From Aphis gossypii (Eukaryota; Arthropoda; Insecta; Hemiptera; Aphididae), in the NCBI RefSeq assembly GCF_020184175.1, contig NC_065530.1, forward strand, positions 20,561,260-20,625,259: 64,000 nt of DNA. Direction: 5' to 3'. Shown here piece after piece: positions 25,116 to 38,500 of this stretch (positions within the stretch are counted from its first letter, which is position 1; every line of letters starts with the position of its first letter). The notes under the pieces were generated by a model. The model was not told the DNA's origin and ran no database searches. It saw nothing but the letters and a program-made list of their open reading frames with translations. A program made the translations under genes and the position numbers.

Positions 25116-28100
25116 ATGATGAAATTGTCAGTGGTGTTGCTGTGAAATTATCAAACGATTATTTTGGTTAATCGGTTGTAAAAATATCTTAAAACGTCGG
25201 AAATCACTTGACAAAAAATGTAAATAATTTATGGGAAAATGCTTTTATTGTCGATTAAATTTAAATTTTTATTAAATGAATTGATTAGTTAGTATATTTT
25301 TCATATGAATAAGTAAAAAATAAAAAGTTATAATTTTAACTATTTGGACAGAATTTCTTGTATTAAGTCGGTACCTGGTACCTAGTATATTAAGTAGGTG
25401 ATAATATTTTTTTAAAAGCACCAATGATTAGTTTAATTTCAAAATGTTAACCTTTTATTATGTATGCAATCAGTAGTGTGTTTGTAAATTAAAGATATAC
25501 CTATATATAATTATAATTTGTATGATTTTTGATTATTGTTTAAAGAAATATATACGCTAATTTCATCTTGAATAGAAAGATCATTATCATTGTAAAAATG
25601 CAGAATTTTTACGCATTTCAAGTATTCCATATTCTCGAAAACTTACTTTTATAAAAGGACTGGAATTACATTTTATAGAGTTATGCGTTCATAACTAAAT
25701 CAATTCAGAAAATAATGAAAGTTAATCACTAACATAATATTAATGTATTAATACAATTATACTCAATAATGAAGGGTCGTGATTAAACCATACCAACATT
25801 TCTCATCATGGGAATATTTAATTAATTTAATTTTAAGTACCCACATCATAAACAAATACTTTACCTTTTCTGTTTGAATATGCCATTTTAGTGGGTGTTA
25901 TATCAATATTTCAAATTAACTTCGACAGCCTTTTCCAACGCCTTTTGAATATTTTGGAAAATTTCATTAATTAAGAAAGGCATTTATTTTTTAGTACTGT
26001 AATTAATAATTAATGAACATTTGAAGGATTTTAATTATAAAATAATTATTTACAACTTGAAAGTTTTAAATCGAATTTCCGATCAAAAAAACTAACCTTA
26101 TCTAAAACTTGTAAGTTTTTTAGTATCTTAAAATACCTGAAAAAGGGGTAAGGAAAAAATTGAAAATCAATGTTTCATAACCTATATAATATGTTTCGAT
26201 AATTCAAACTAATTTATTAAGTAAATTTAGTAATCACACTATTAGATTCAAAAAAAATATCTAAATAACTGTTACTTATAGAACTTTACAATGACTTATT
26301 AGAGAAGTATAATTTTCATTATTGCCAACAATTAATTTTAATAATAACGTCATAAGGTTAATAGTTCTGAGAAACGTTTTCATTTAATAATTTTTACTGA
26401 AAAGATACGATAAATTATAAATTTCCTTTCCACAATACACAAAATACATTATATTATGGCTTAAGTTCGAAGATATAACTTAGATATTATTGTATGCACA
26501 ATGCACATAATAGCAAATTCACTTGATTGTATTTGAATGGAATACGTTTTTTGGAGCTTAGAAGATTGTTATTTATAAGTGGTTTAACGAAATATGTAAG
26601 CATATACAATATACATGAGTTGATTCTAATTTTCAAAGTAAGTAGGTAAATCGATAGTTCAATTGAAACTTTTTAATTTAATTTTACTTCAAAAAAAAAT
26701 ATTGAAGTCTGAAACTAAAAGTGTTATTTATAAATTGAAACTCTTCTTCGTTAATATACTGTTAATACCATTAATAATTGTTAAATAATTGGTCACTTGC
26801 AGTGTGACAAAAAAAAAGATAAAGCGTATTTAGTAAATATAATAATATTAACTTTATAAAGTATAATACTTGATACTAGTTTTATAACAGTCTTTTAAGG
26901 ATAATTGGTTGTAATAAAATTGGAATTACAAAATATAAATCATTAAGTATAACGGTGATATGATTGTGAATCAACGATAATTTTAAAGTAGTATAAAATT
27001 AAATTATAGTACCTACTCGTGATGTTGATAATATAGTAAGTCAATATAATAATTTATAATTTAACGACGTGGTAATATTTTTAAACATAACATACGGTAT
27101 ACCTATAAAAGTGTATTACATTAAATTGTACACAATATTGTTTTAACTGTACTAGTTGAAAAACTTATAGACATTTGTATTTAGTGTAGTACGAAATGAT
27201 AAAATTCCCAAACGTAGTAGGCTACATTTTACCTTCTAGAAACTTTAGCGCATCTTAGCTTTTCACCGTTTGTCAAAAATGATTAAATAATTCATTATTT
27301 CACGTCTCATAGATTGGTTATGTATAATGTTTGAAATTTACTGTGATACATATGTACGTCTAACGACGTACACCGAAATAAAGATGTTTCAATGTACGTG
27401 TTCATTTCATAATTTACAGAGTATATCCTACAGTACACCTACTTAACTACATTTACGTGTCAACATAATATTATTTGAAAATTATGAAATATACGTACAT
27501 ATTTAAGCTTTTGAGATGTTTCGTCGTTAAAAAGTGTACGTGATAAAAAAAACATTTATATTTTTATTTTACACACCTTCCTCAATGAATAAATAACTAT
27601 TTTTATGAATTTATAATCAGCCATGCTTTAATCTTAGGTGTAAATTGACAATTTAAAAAAAAAACCTACCTAATATCAAAATAAATAAATACCTACACAT
27701 AATAAATATACTCAATTAAAATGTGAATTGAAAAACGGTTTTATCATTAAGGTATGAATAAATCTAACAAAATGTTTTTAAGAAGTCTACCTATATCATA
27801 TCATTGTAAATTATTCTTTGATCTCTACGTAAATTTCTAAAAAAAAATTTGATGATACGATGATTTTTTTTTCACTTGAATCAAATAGTCATTTAAAATG
27901 TTTGTGTACTCGTATGATTAATAATTAAAACCATTTGTTGAAATACCTACATCATGAATATTGTTAACTAAATGTTTTACAGGTATCTATAGTTAAGATG
28001 GTGAAATTTTACTTGATCCAGTATGGTAACATATATTATCACTATAATTATATTAGATTATAAACCACGAGTAATAATAATAATCATATTATTATCACAA

Positions 28101-28432
28101 AGACTTAACTTTATTTTAATATTACAACTATCCTTTTAGTAAATATAATATCTGTATAGTATTTCATGGTCAAAAAAAAAAAATAACTAAATTAATTAAC
28201 ATCGTTTTAAACACATAACTGAAATTTGACAAATATTATCTACTAGATATTATGTTTATAATTTCAATTAACGATCTAGTAAATTTAAACAAACATTAAA
28301 AATATGCTTTGACAATAATTGTAGTGGCGCAGGTTTCTTATTCCTATGGTGTATTACTCTGTGGTTATTACGGTTTTTAATTAAATAAAAAGCTCTAATA
28401 ACAATGATCCATCAAGTATTATCTTTAGACCA

Positions 28433-28618
28433 TCAATCTTTGGTGAACGACCCATAAGAAAGCGAATCCAACACTAGTCTGTAAACGTAAGTTGCTGACT
28501 TAGTAAGTGCATAACGCCTAGCTTCCGGATAGGGGTGGGAGGAAACACAAGATTTTTTACGTGCTTGTTCTACGAATACTCGAAGGATAGCCAACAATCC
28601 GTCATCCACATACAACCC
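28433..28618 (-). other. unrecognised GC-richer ORF with acceptor-like start
   Basis: The minus strand reads tactttcag, then an open frame of about 60 codons beginning LYVDDGLLAILRVFVEQARK and ending SYGSFTKD-stop. G+C is clearly above the intron background. No ATG opens it, so it would have to be a 3'-terminal exon or a fragment. The YVDD tetrad recalls the catalytic motif of retroelement reverse transcriptases, but the following residues do not fit a reverse transcriptase, so I do not assign it. Confidence 0.25.
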
Positions 28619-31600
28619 TGAAAGTACATCGTTAAGCTCGAATTTCGTTTGTATGTTTTTGCCTCCGTTTTTTGATACATGATAATCTGGATATGATATT
28701 CAATATTTTTCAAATTCAATCAAAGCCATAATGCATTATTAAAGTCAAATGCGTTCATTAATATCAATCTGTTATATTTTTTGATTAAATACTATACATG
28801 ACGGGTTTAATTAAAGCACACAGTATTGTTTCGAAAGACTTTGATGATTGATGAATTATTCATTTTTTACTAAAAATCTCTATTCGTGTTGATGTTAGAG
28901 TGTTGAACGAAGACAATAATATATAAATATTTTATTTTTATATCAGCTCTTATGCTCGAATGCATTATATTATTATTTAATTAAAATTCTATTCATATGA
29001 AAATGAACATAATAATAACTGCAGAAGTCAATACAATAAATATTATTGAAAACCATTCAATTTATTATGATTACTGAAATATAAAAGCAATGATATGATT
29101 TTTGTGTAACATAAGTCAAATTGTATAAAATGTTTGGATTTGCATATTTTGTTTTCCAAATGAGAAAATAAGTTTATATCTAATCCGGAAAACGAGATTT
29201 AATGCGACCAAATACCATTGGATATTTTACTAAATATAGCTATATTTATTAAGTTAACGATTTGACAATTTAAATCATTCACCGTTGTACTCTGTAATAA
29301 GCATTTAATCAAGTTTAATCGTCATTATTAGTAATAGTTTTAATATTTGAGTATTTGCAGGTAGATATGTATCCATAATTCATATACTATATAGTTTAAG
29401 TTTATTCACGTGTTTTACCTTAAGATGTAATAACTAATAAGAAGGTACTCATTAGAAAAAAATTTAATTTTATAATCTCGGTGATATTGTGAGTAAAATA
29501 TTATATTAGTTGATAATGAACTTATCACTATTGATGTTGGTAACGAATATTGTTATGTTTAAAAACATTGCGTAAAACGTGATGTTGCATTGTAAAATTA
29601 TAATTAACATGTCTATATATTTCAAGGACTTAGTGTTTTTCTTGGATCCGATTATGACTTTATTCAGATCTTCAACAAGGTAATATTATATTAAAATATT
29701 TGTCGACGATATACCGACTATACATATATTTTAAGTTGCATTAATTGTAACGAAATCAGTGGATAATTATAAATAATATGGTGCGAATGAACAATAATTG
29801 TTCAGTTGTTTAACTTATAAGTCTCCGAAATTTAATTTATAATTTAAATTATAAAACATAGATACCTATTTGTCATTTTAAATTTCTAATGAGTTTTATT
29901 ATATACTTAAATGGAATTTAATTTTGAATATGTATACTGAAAATGCATCAAATAACTATTTTAATATTTTGTAGACTTTTGGCTTGATTTAAAAATATTT
30001 TAGCATTTAATGTTGAGCCATTTACCCTCGTCGTTTTTTACTTAAATTATTCGCTGTGACGTTATGCTATAGTAACATATTACATGATAAACACACATTT
30101 TCTGTTTACCGTTTACGTCAATGCGTTGTATAGACAATATATAAACGTGTTTAATCAACACGTTAATATTAATTATTAAAAATGTATTTTAAAAACCACT
30201 TACGCAACATTTTAATCTTGCAGGTATTGAGAAATTTAATTACAACATCAAAAAATTTTGGAATTATAAAACTAAAAAACTAATAATTTAGTTATACCAT
30301 CAAAGTTACTCACAATAATCACGATATTTGGCAAACCGAAATGCACAAGGTGCAAACATTTGTAACTGCATATTAATAATTATTCAAACTTACTAAGTTA
30401 AAATTCGTGTTTCGATTTCAGATAGGTTTCATGAATAAACTAACTATTCAAAGATTATTATTATTTTTTTTTTAAATTTGCAATTAAATAAAAAAAATCG
30501 TGCGATGAAAATATTTATAATAAAATAATAGTGAAAAATTCTATTAACATTTCAAAAGATGTAATTTAGTTCTTTATTTTTATAATAAATAATATAAAAA
30601 CATTAAGTACGTACAATACCAATGTGAAAATGAAAATGAAGTAAATTACCATAATATGCAATTCATACATTTTATAATCAAATACCAGTGGTTCAATTAA
30701 TAATGGAAAATTGATTTCAGTACGATAAATGGTTCAGTTACTAAGCACCAAAGGTAAAGCATGGATGTAAAATTAGTTAAGATTTTCGTAAATTTGAATT
30801 TAAAATTTGAATACTTAGCATTATTTCTGATTCGTAAATTTCCTAAATATGTGCTTTGAAATTAAACAGCCAGCCCAATAGAAGAGTTCGCACTACTTAT
30901 TTAATGGATAAAAATGAAACCTTAATGATCAATTATTATTTGGTCAACGCTGACTGATGACAAAACTTGTATTAGAACACAGAAAATATCGTCTCTCGGT
31001 TTACCGGCGGCGTTCTTGAAAAATCATTTATCAATAGTACAAACGCTGCCACTGCCATGCCAAGTTTGAGTTTTTGAAATGTAATATCACTTGGCCAGCA
31101 TTCAATACATTCCTAAGTCGTAACATTTATTTTACTAAAATTTATTTTAAAACAATTCATTAAATCTATTAATCCAAAAATTATAAATTACTCAAATATT
31201 TAATCTTTTTAAATAGGGTTTACATACATAGTGCGTGGTAGGTATTCAATATTATCAAATAAAATTAAGTGTATTACCAACTTAACTAAATTTACGATGT
31301 TCGATTTAAGATAAATATCTATTTTCAAATTTTATTGAAAAGCAAAAAATATTAACGATAAATACTATAAATATCGTATCGAATACAGAAAATTAAATAA
31401 ATAAACGGGCACAAACGGCTTAGGTGTATATATATTATATATAAATATTATATAGGTGTATATGTTTGTTTCTACTATGATTTTAATTGAATTTGCTATT
31501 CGACAAACAAATTATGCTTATCATTACTATCTCAAATTATATATTACGTGTAGCTCGTATAAGATTTAATTCTTAAACAGTATACTTATTAACTATTTTA

Positions 31601-34299
31601 TTTAAATATATTTTTATTTTAATTGGCTTTATTTTTATAAATTACAATCTATATAAAGTGTTTACAATAAATAATATTATATTTAAATAGGTATATAAAA
31701 CAAATTTAACTCATAAATTTAATGTTTTGATCCTTATAAGATATAATTAATGAACAGTATTCAATATTTACTATATAATTTATAATTTATTAAAACTATC
31801 GTAATAACGTTATGCAGGTACGACAGGTACGTATTATAATAAAAAAATATACAATATGTTAAGATTTCATAAAAATTTCGGTTATAATGGAATGAATAAA
31901 ATTAAAAATGTGAACCTTTTTTTAGAGTACTTCAAAAGCATAGTCCAATATTATTATCGTAAAATTAAAATACATATTTATATATTATTGTAAATATACC
32001 TATAATAAATCGATCGAAAATTAGCATTTTTGACTTAGCTTGATAAAAAATAGAACACAATTCAAAACTAAACTCAGTATGGAAATTATGTTATACCATT
32101 TGAATATAAATATTAATAAATATATTTGGTTTTTATTCACATCAATCACTGAAACGAGTGCACCAAGAAAACACATCAAAAGCGGTACTCTTGCATAAAC
32201 GCATAATGCATTATATTATTATTATATCGATAGTAATAATATGTTCAAGATACAAAATAATATTATATTTATATAAGTTAACTTCATTTGAAAAAAACAA
32301 TGAGAGCTTATTGAATATTTAAATGGTATATATTATATATAAAAAATGTTTTACCATGTTTTAAGTTTACTTAAAAAAAATATATTTTATATAATTTAAG
32401 AGTATTCAGTGGTGAAACAAACTTACTTTTTTCAAATAAGAACGATATTTTTACTGTAAATATTTTATCAGACGATACTTTTAAAATGTTGACAAACATA
32501 AATAAAATGAGTAGTTTTTGAGTTATTCAATTTTATATTACTAAGAATAAAAATCCTCAACAAATAAATAAAATGTATAATGTAATGTGTTAATATTTAG
32601 CCTATAGTACTTATTAAGCTCACAACATTGAACGATTTGGTAGATTTTACTATGCTAATATTAATTAATTTAATTTTCAGACAATCGCAGCCTTTTATTG
32701 ACTATTATTATTAGTTAAAGTTTAGTAATTTAGAAACTGCTATGATTCAAATGTCGACGATACAATTAATACAAATTATCAAATTCTTAACAATTTACAA
32801 CAGAAATTATGGGGGGAGGGGGGTTATAATTTGAAAGTTATTTTTTTTAAGTAATTTATATCAAAATTGTTAAAGAAGGGTTGATCATGCTTATATAGAG
32901 TCACTATATTTATAACTAAAGTAGACGGGCGCGTAAGTATATGTACTAGTATACATATTATAGTACGATAATACTCAATAAATATTAAACAGCGCGCAAA
33001 TACGTTTAACGATTTATAGAGGTGTAGTATTTGATTATATTTGATGTAATAATATGATGGTAAAAGTAACGGAAATAATATAATGGGGATATAGTACCTA
33101 CATATATTTAGTATTTTTAAAGACGGTATACAGAGTTTATTAAATACGCAAACGGGTTGCCATACCTAGGGGTGACATTATTACTCATATATTTACAACA
33201 GTTATATGCGACGGATAATTTCGGTTTAAAAAACTTTACTAGACTACGCCTTATATAGGTAGTAAGTAAAATACGTAATACGCGTGTGCACCCACGGCCG
33301 TTACTTCCTCACCGTCGAAAATCATCATCTTTAGCGGAGCGTCATATAGTATCATATATATAGTATACATAGGTATTATTGTCTTCCTGTTTTTTTTTAC
33401 CTACTCGCCTTTGGCGTGTGCGTATAATAATTATATTGTTGTTTATTATCGTGTACAGTTTGAAACTGCACACAATCATATACCTACACTTACACGTATT
33501 ATACATTAATTGGTTGTCGGTTGTAATCTGAATCAGCCACCGTATACCTACGCACGAGCAAATAAAGACCGTGCACAGCACATCGTATCATTAAAATTTA
33601 AAATGATATATATAATATAAATGTAGCTACTATATACCTACGTGTCGTATCAGTAACATAATGCACTTATATACATATAGTTGTTTAACGAAAATTCGTT
33701 TAATTAATTTATGTGCAATCCTATACACGAATAACACGCGCAATTAAATCAACACTATGGCCAATTACATACCACAAGTAAAACAACGTTATTGACGTAT
33801 AATTTTATTTTACAGAAATCAAACACAGCATATTGTGTATACCTACGTAGGTCCTCCTACCTATATAATTAATTGGATATAGAATCATTTTGTTTGCGTG
33901 CACGATGTTTTTCAACAGGACTTAACAAGATGGTGATATGTGTGCTGCATAGGCGTTTTAATTAAATAAGTACAATATCAAACAATGATAAATTAAAAAA
34001 AAAAAATCAATTAACTGGTATTACATCACTCTCACACGTTTGTATTCGCCAATACACGGTTACCGATTGACCTAAGTAGGTACATGTTATTCACTCCACT
34101 CGAAAATGTTCCTACTGTTCACCCCAAATTAAATATTTAAATACATAATATCCATTGGCTTTACACGAAATGTAAATAAATTGTCCAAGGCAAAATCACT
34201 AGATAAATAAACGTATATAAATAAATAGATAAATTTACACTAACTGTAGTTATAGTGGCATATTATACAATACATAATATATAATGTGTACCGTTTTTA

Positions 34300-35500
34300 A
34301 CGAACGTTTCTTTTTTCGAACAATTTTTACCTCTTTAACGTACAGTAAATACCCCCTCAGTCGATTTCCAGTAACGCGCGCGCGTGCACTGCATTATTAT
34401 ATACATATATTATAATAACAATAGGTAAGTGCGTTCTTAGTTTTTAATATATTTTATACTTTTCTTCTCTTGGAAATTTAAGCTTCAAAAGTTTTATATT
34501 CTCGTGTTCGAGGACCGCGGGGCTTTTATTTTCAAAACGAAACGCAACAACAGTCATAACACTGTACAGCACATCCCTACCCACGCACGACTACACTCCG
34601 TTGTCATTTAATATAAGTACAAACACGTAGGAAGCACTGCGCCCTACACCCACTTTATATATATATGATACACGCGGTGGCAGAGCTCAAACGAAGAAAA
34701 CGACGACAGCAATTGTGGCGAATGGGCACCGTACACGACAATGATATAATTAACGATAACAGTAATAATAATTATAATAACAAATAACAAGAGTTTGTGG
34801 AAGTGCGGACGGAGAATCTCGGATACGCTGACGACGGTATTACGCGGACACCGCGCGGACCGCAAAGGCTAGTGCAGCAGTGGGCGGGCGTCTTTTTAAT
34901 ATAATAATATTATTAGGTCGTATCGTAATAAATAATAATGGTCGAAAGTTGTTCCGAATGGATATAATCGTTATAATTGCCGCCTTAAACGGTCGGCGAG
35001 GTATTATTATTGTCACGCCGACACACAAATATATATAAGTACCGGCCGCGTCCTAAGGAAATCGGTCGGAATTAATTTCAGACGATAATAGCGTCCCGGG
35101 TCGCCGTTAAACCACAATTGTGTTATAACATAACAAAATGTTGAATGGCAAGCCACTTACTATTACTATTATCGAGATTATTTATCACTGTGATGTCTAT
35201 GGCTCGTTGAACGTTGCGCGTTAAATTCTATACGATTGCTGGTCGATATAGTGTGATATTGACTCGGCAACAGAGCGGCGGCGGGTCGGCGTTGTGTCTG
35301 AACCGAAAGCATTAATCGTAGGCAATATTATATAAGTATTACTACTATTATATCAACGCGTGGAAGAAAAACCAATTTTCAACTTACGACCGACGATACC
35401 GAAAATGAAAAAATAAATAACCATATCGTGTACCACGGGGAAAAAGTACGTGTGGCCGCCCATACATTATGCGTTATGATAAAGGTCTCGTCGTACAGCG
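34300..35500. promoter_or_regulatory. CpG-rich island, candidate internal promoter
   Basis: This block has many CpG dinucleotides (cgcgcgcgcg at 34375, gcggacaccgcgcggac near 34845, cagagcggcggcgggtcgg near 35270) in an otherwise A+T-rich intron. It holds a consensus plus-strand donor (aacaatag|gtaagtgcg, 34424) and a consensus minus-strand donor (aatagtaata|gtaagt, 35161). The pattern fits a bidirectional or alternative promoter with non-coding first exons. No protein-coding frame was recognised. Confidence 0.35.
35161..35320 (-). other. candidate non-coding first exon ending at a consensus donor
   Basis: The minus strand contains a GC-rich stretch (gacccgccgccgctctgttg) followed by about 100 bp without an ATG, ending at aatagtaata|gtaagtgg. 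That is the layout of a 5' UTR exon. Spliced directly to 18762 it would supply no in-frame ATG before the domain A exon, so it would need another intermediate exon. The 5' limit is a guess. Confidence 0.22.
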
Positions 35501-38500
35501 ATATTATCACTATATATACGGTTTTACTCGATCGACGTTAATTGAAATTTAATGGGCTTCGAGTGAAGAATTAAAGATTTTACGTTTTCATCGTGCATTC
35601 ACAAACGTAGTGATTCAGATAATATATTACATTTTATGGCTATGGCTTTTTGAAAATTTAAGCCGGAAGGGATAAGTAATTTTTAATTTATAGATTAAAA
35701 TACAACTTTTTCCCGTCAAATTGAGCCAACAAACAAGCAATATAACGACCATTACATATATTTTTAATTACATTAATGCAGTGCCATTTATAGTTTGAAA
35801 AAAAAGTTATAGGTATTTATATATACTAATATAATATTTATGATGTATTAAATGGAATTGGTTTATTATTTATTTTTAGAACGTAAAATGTTTTATACGT
35901 ATATATATGCATATACATCGTAGTGTGGGTTGTAAAACTATTGAAAACATCAATCAGTTTAGAAAAAAAAAATATGTTCATATTATAAATTCACAAAAAG
36001 TAGATAAATAAACAGTGGTTTTTCTTAAGAGAAATGTTTTATTAAAACTTGTATCAAGTTTAGAATAATATTTTTTATTTTTATGAAAAACGTTTTATTT
36101 ATAAGTATAATGAATAATATCAACAATATTCAAAATGAAGGAAATATATCATACACTAATTTTTTATCATATAGTAAGAATTATTACTAGTAAAATGTGC
36201 ATGTCTTAACATTTACTATGGAAAAATATTTAAAAAAATAAATAAATAAAATCTACATAATATAATATACAAGTACTCACAGCAATATGTTTATTAATAT
36301 TTATGAAACCACAACAGATTATATTAAACTTAAATGTTGATGCGTAATTTTTTTAGAAAGCATTCATTGAACGTATGGGATCATTTCAATATAATATGAC
36401 GTATATTATACGAGTACATGTAGAATATGATGTAGTGAGACATGTGCAGTAAGTATAACGTAACAAGTACGTAAAAGGTAAGACTGAACTAGAGAAAATT
36501 CCTATTTGCAGCAGTTTTAACGACATAATATTATACTGGTTCTTTCGATTTATTTACTTTTAAGAAACAGTGGGGATAACATTAGGTGTCATAATAGTCC
36601 CTACTATATACAAGTATTGCAGCGAATATTTTCGAAAATCGTGTTTAATGTGAAACATTTTTACTATATTACAAGCTAGTTCAATCGTTCTAAGTAGATA
36701 AAAAATATTAATAATATTAATAGAAGTATTACTGGATAAATTACATTTTTAATACAAACAATTATCCATTATGTGTAAATATAAATGAGTTTTTTCGGAA
36801 TGTTTTCATAAATTCATTAGGTAATATTTAAATTGGGGTATGTTCAATAATCCTATAAATTAATTTATATTTTACAGCTGTGCATTAATTTTATTAATCA
36901 ATATTGCAGACATTTTAAAATATACCTATTCATTTGTGGAATGCACAGCAGCCCAGATAATAATTAACTTTAGGTTAGTGATGAAATAAATAAACTATAA
37001 TAAATACATTTTAACATCAATACCAGAAAAAAGATATTTTTGTTTTTGTATAATAACTGAAGTATACTTAAAAATCTAATAAAAAAACTCAAAATATATT
37101 TGGCGAACTTTATAATTTTAAAATTATGTACTAAAAAAAAACAAAAATGTAATATCTAAACCAATCGCATTTTATAAATTATCATTTATAGGTACATAGC
37201 TCACACGCTTTGAAATAAGACAAATATTTTTTTTCTTCATAGTTGAAAAATTTGGAACCCTTATTTATTATATCACTTATGAATTTATAGCGATGGCGGT
37301 ATACAATGACAAGATTTAAAAAATTATAGGTATCAGTTTACTTTAATAATATAATATTTTTGTATAAATGATTTTTTATTTCGAAAATACATAACCAGTG
37401 AAAGTACACAAAAGGGAGGTTGGTTAGTGTGCCAGTATATGTTGTATATAATACATATATTTACCAAGCTGCTGCATTCTTTTTATGTATTCAAAACTAG
37501 GTCAACGTCAGCTCTCTGGAATTGCGCCCTTTCAGGACTTAGTGGCTCATGGCCGCCTATAAGCTGCCATTACGGCTGTTGATATGTTTTACCTCTTTCT
37601 TTCTTTCTTTATTATACTTTATTTCTTTGTGACCGATATGAAAAACAAAATATATCATTCTGAGATAATACACTTGAAAATGAAAATCTAATGGAAACAG
37701 TTGTCCAACGCAGTCCTAACGAAATAATATACACAAAACCACGATAAAAAAAAATTAAGATCAAACAAATCGTTATCACGTATTTTTAACGTACACCTAT
37801 TGACGCTATAGTAACGCATTTTAATTGAAATGCATTTGGTTCAATGATTAAAACATATGTATAATGTATATTATTGATAACTACGACATTAACAAGACCT
37901 CAGGGTTTATAATATTTAAGAATATAAAATTATTGAAATTAGAATAAACCAAATGAAACGGTTGTAATTTAAAATTAACGAACTATTCCAAATTAATGAA
38001 TAAATAATACAAATGAAATAAAAACATATTGTACATCATTTTACGAGTTTTCACAAAGCACATTAAAAATATTTTTTATTGCGCATTATATGAGTATACA
38101 TATTATATTTACTTCTGTTAAAATTAATTGAAGAATTTTGTATTTTATGAGTTAGTTTAAAATTAATTTAACGATCATAATAGGGTTAAACTTATAATAT
38201 TTTGATCATATTAAAAAATAAAAATAAATGATGAATTAATTTTGCCTTGATACTTTATACTTAATGACTTAACTAATTACTAAACAAACTTAGACATCTT
38301 ATAATTTATTAGTATCTCAGAAAAAAAAATATAATACCTACTTAGTTATTGGTAATTTTTTTATTTTAAGAAATAATTACCTACATAGAGTTAAATATGA
38401 CGATGATAATTTAAAAAAAAAAATCCATTCACACATTTAAAGAATTAGATAGTAGTACTAACTACTAAGTATTCAATAATAATAAAAATTAATGCAGTAA

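Larger units (their letters stand above)
21061..34299 (-). other. PKA-R1 large intron, central segment
   Basis: Thirteen kilobases of A+T-rich sequence. Supported items are a (CA)n/(CG)n microsatellite at 25091-25115 and an isolated GC-richer minus frame at 28433-28618. A short patch at 30990-31090 has a 41-codon minus frame (contains LGMAVAAFVLLIN) of unknown origin. A plus frame at 21661-21975 lacks an ATG and is unrecognised. No exon of PKA-R1 was found. Confidence 0.5.

Noticed and set aside
25900..25985. Minus-strand 26-codon ORF MPFLINEIFQNIQKALEK, considered as the docking-domain exon because of its helical look
   Set aside because: It lacks the conserved Glu-Cys-Glu and Cys-Ile-Val-Gln-Leu-Cys segments and ends in a stop rather than a donor.
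29626..29691. Plus-strand exon-like segment between tttcaag and gtaata (DLVFFLDPIMTLFRSST)
   Set aside because: Weak donor, low GC and no partner exon; a 20-codon open frame is expected by chance.
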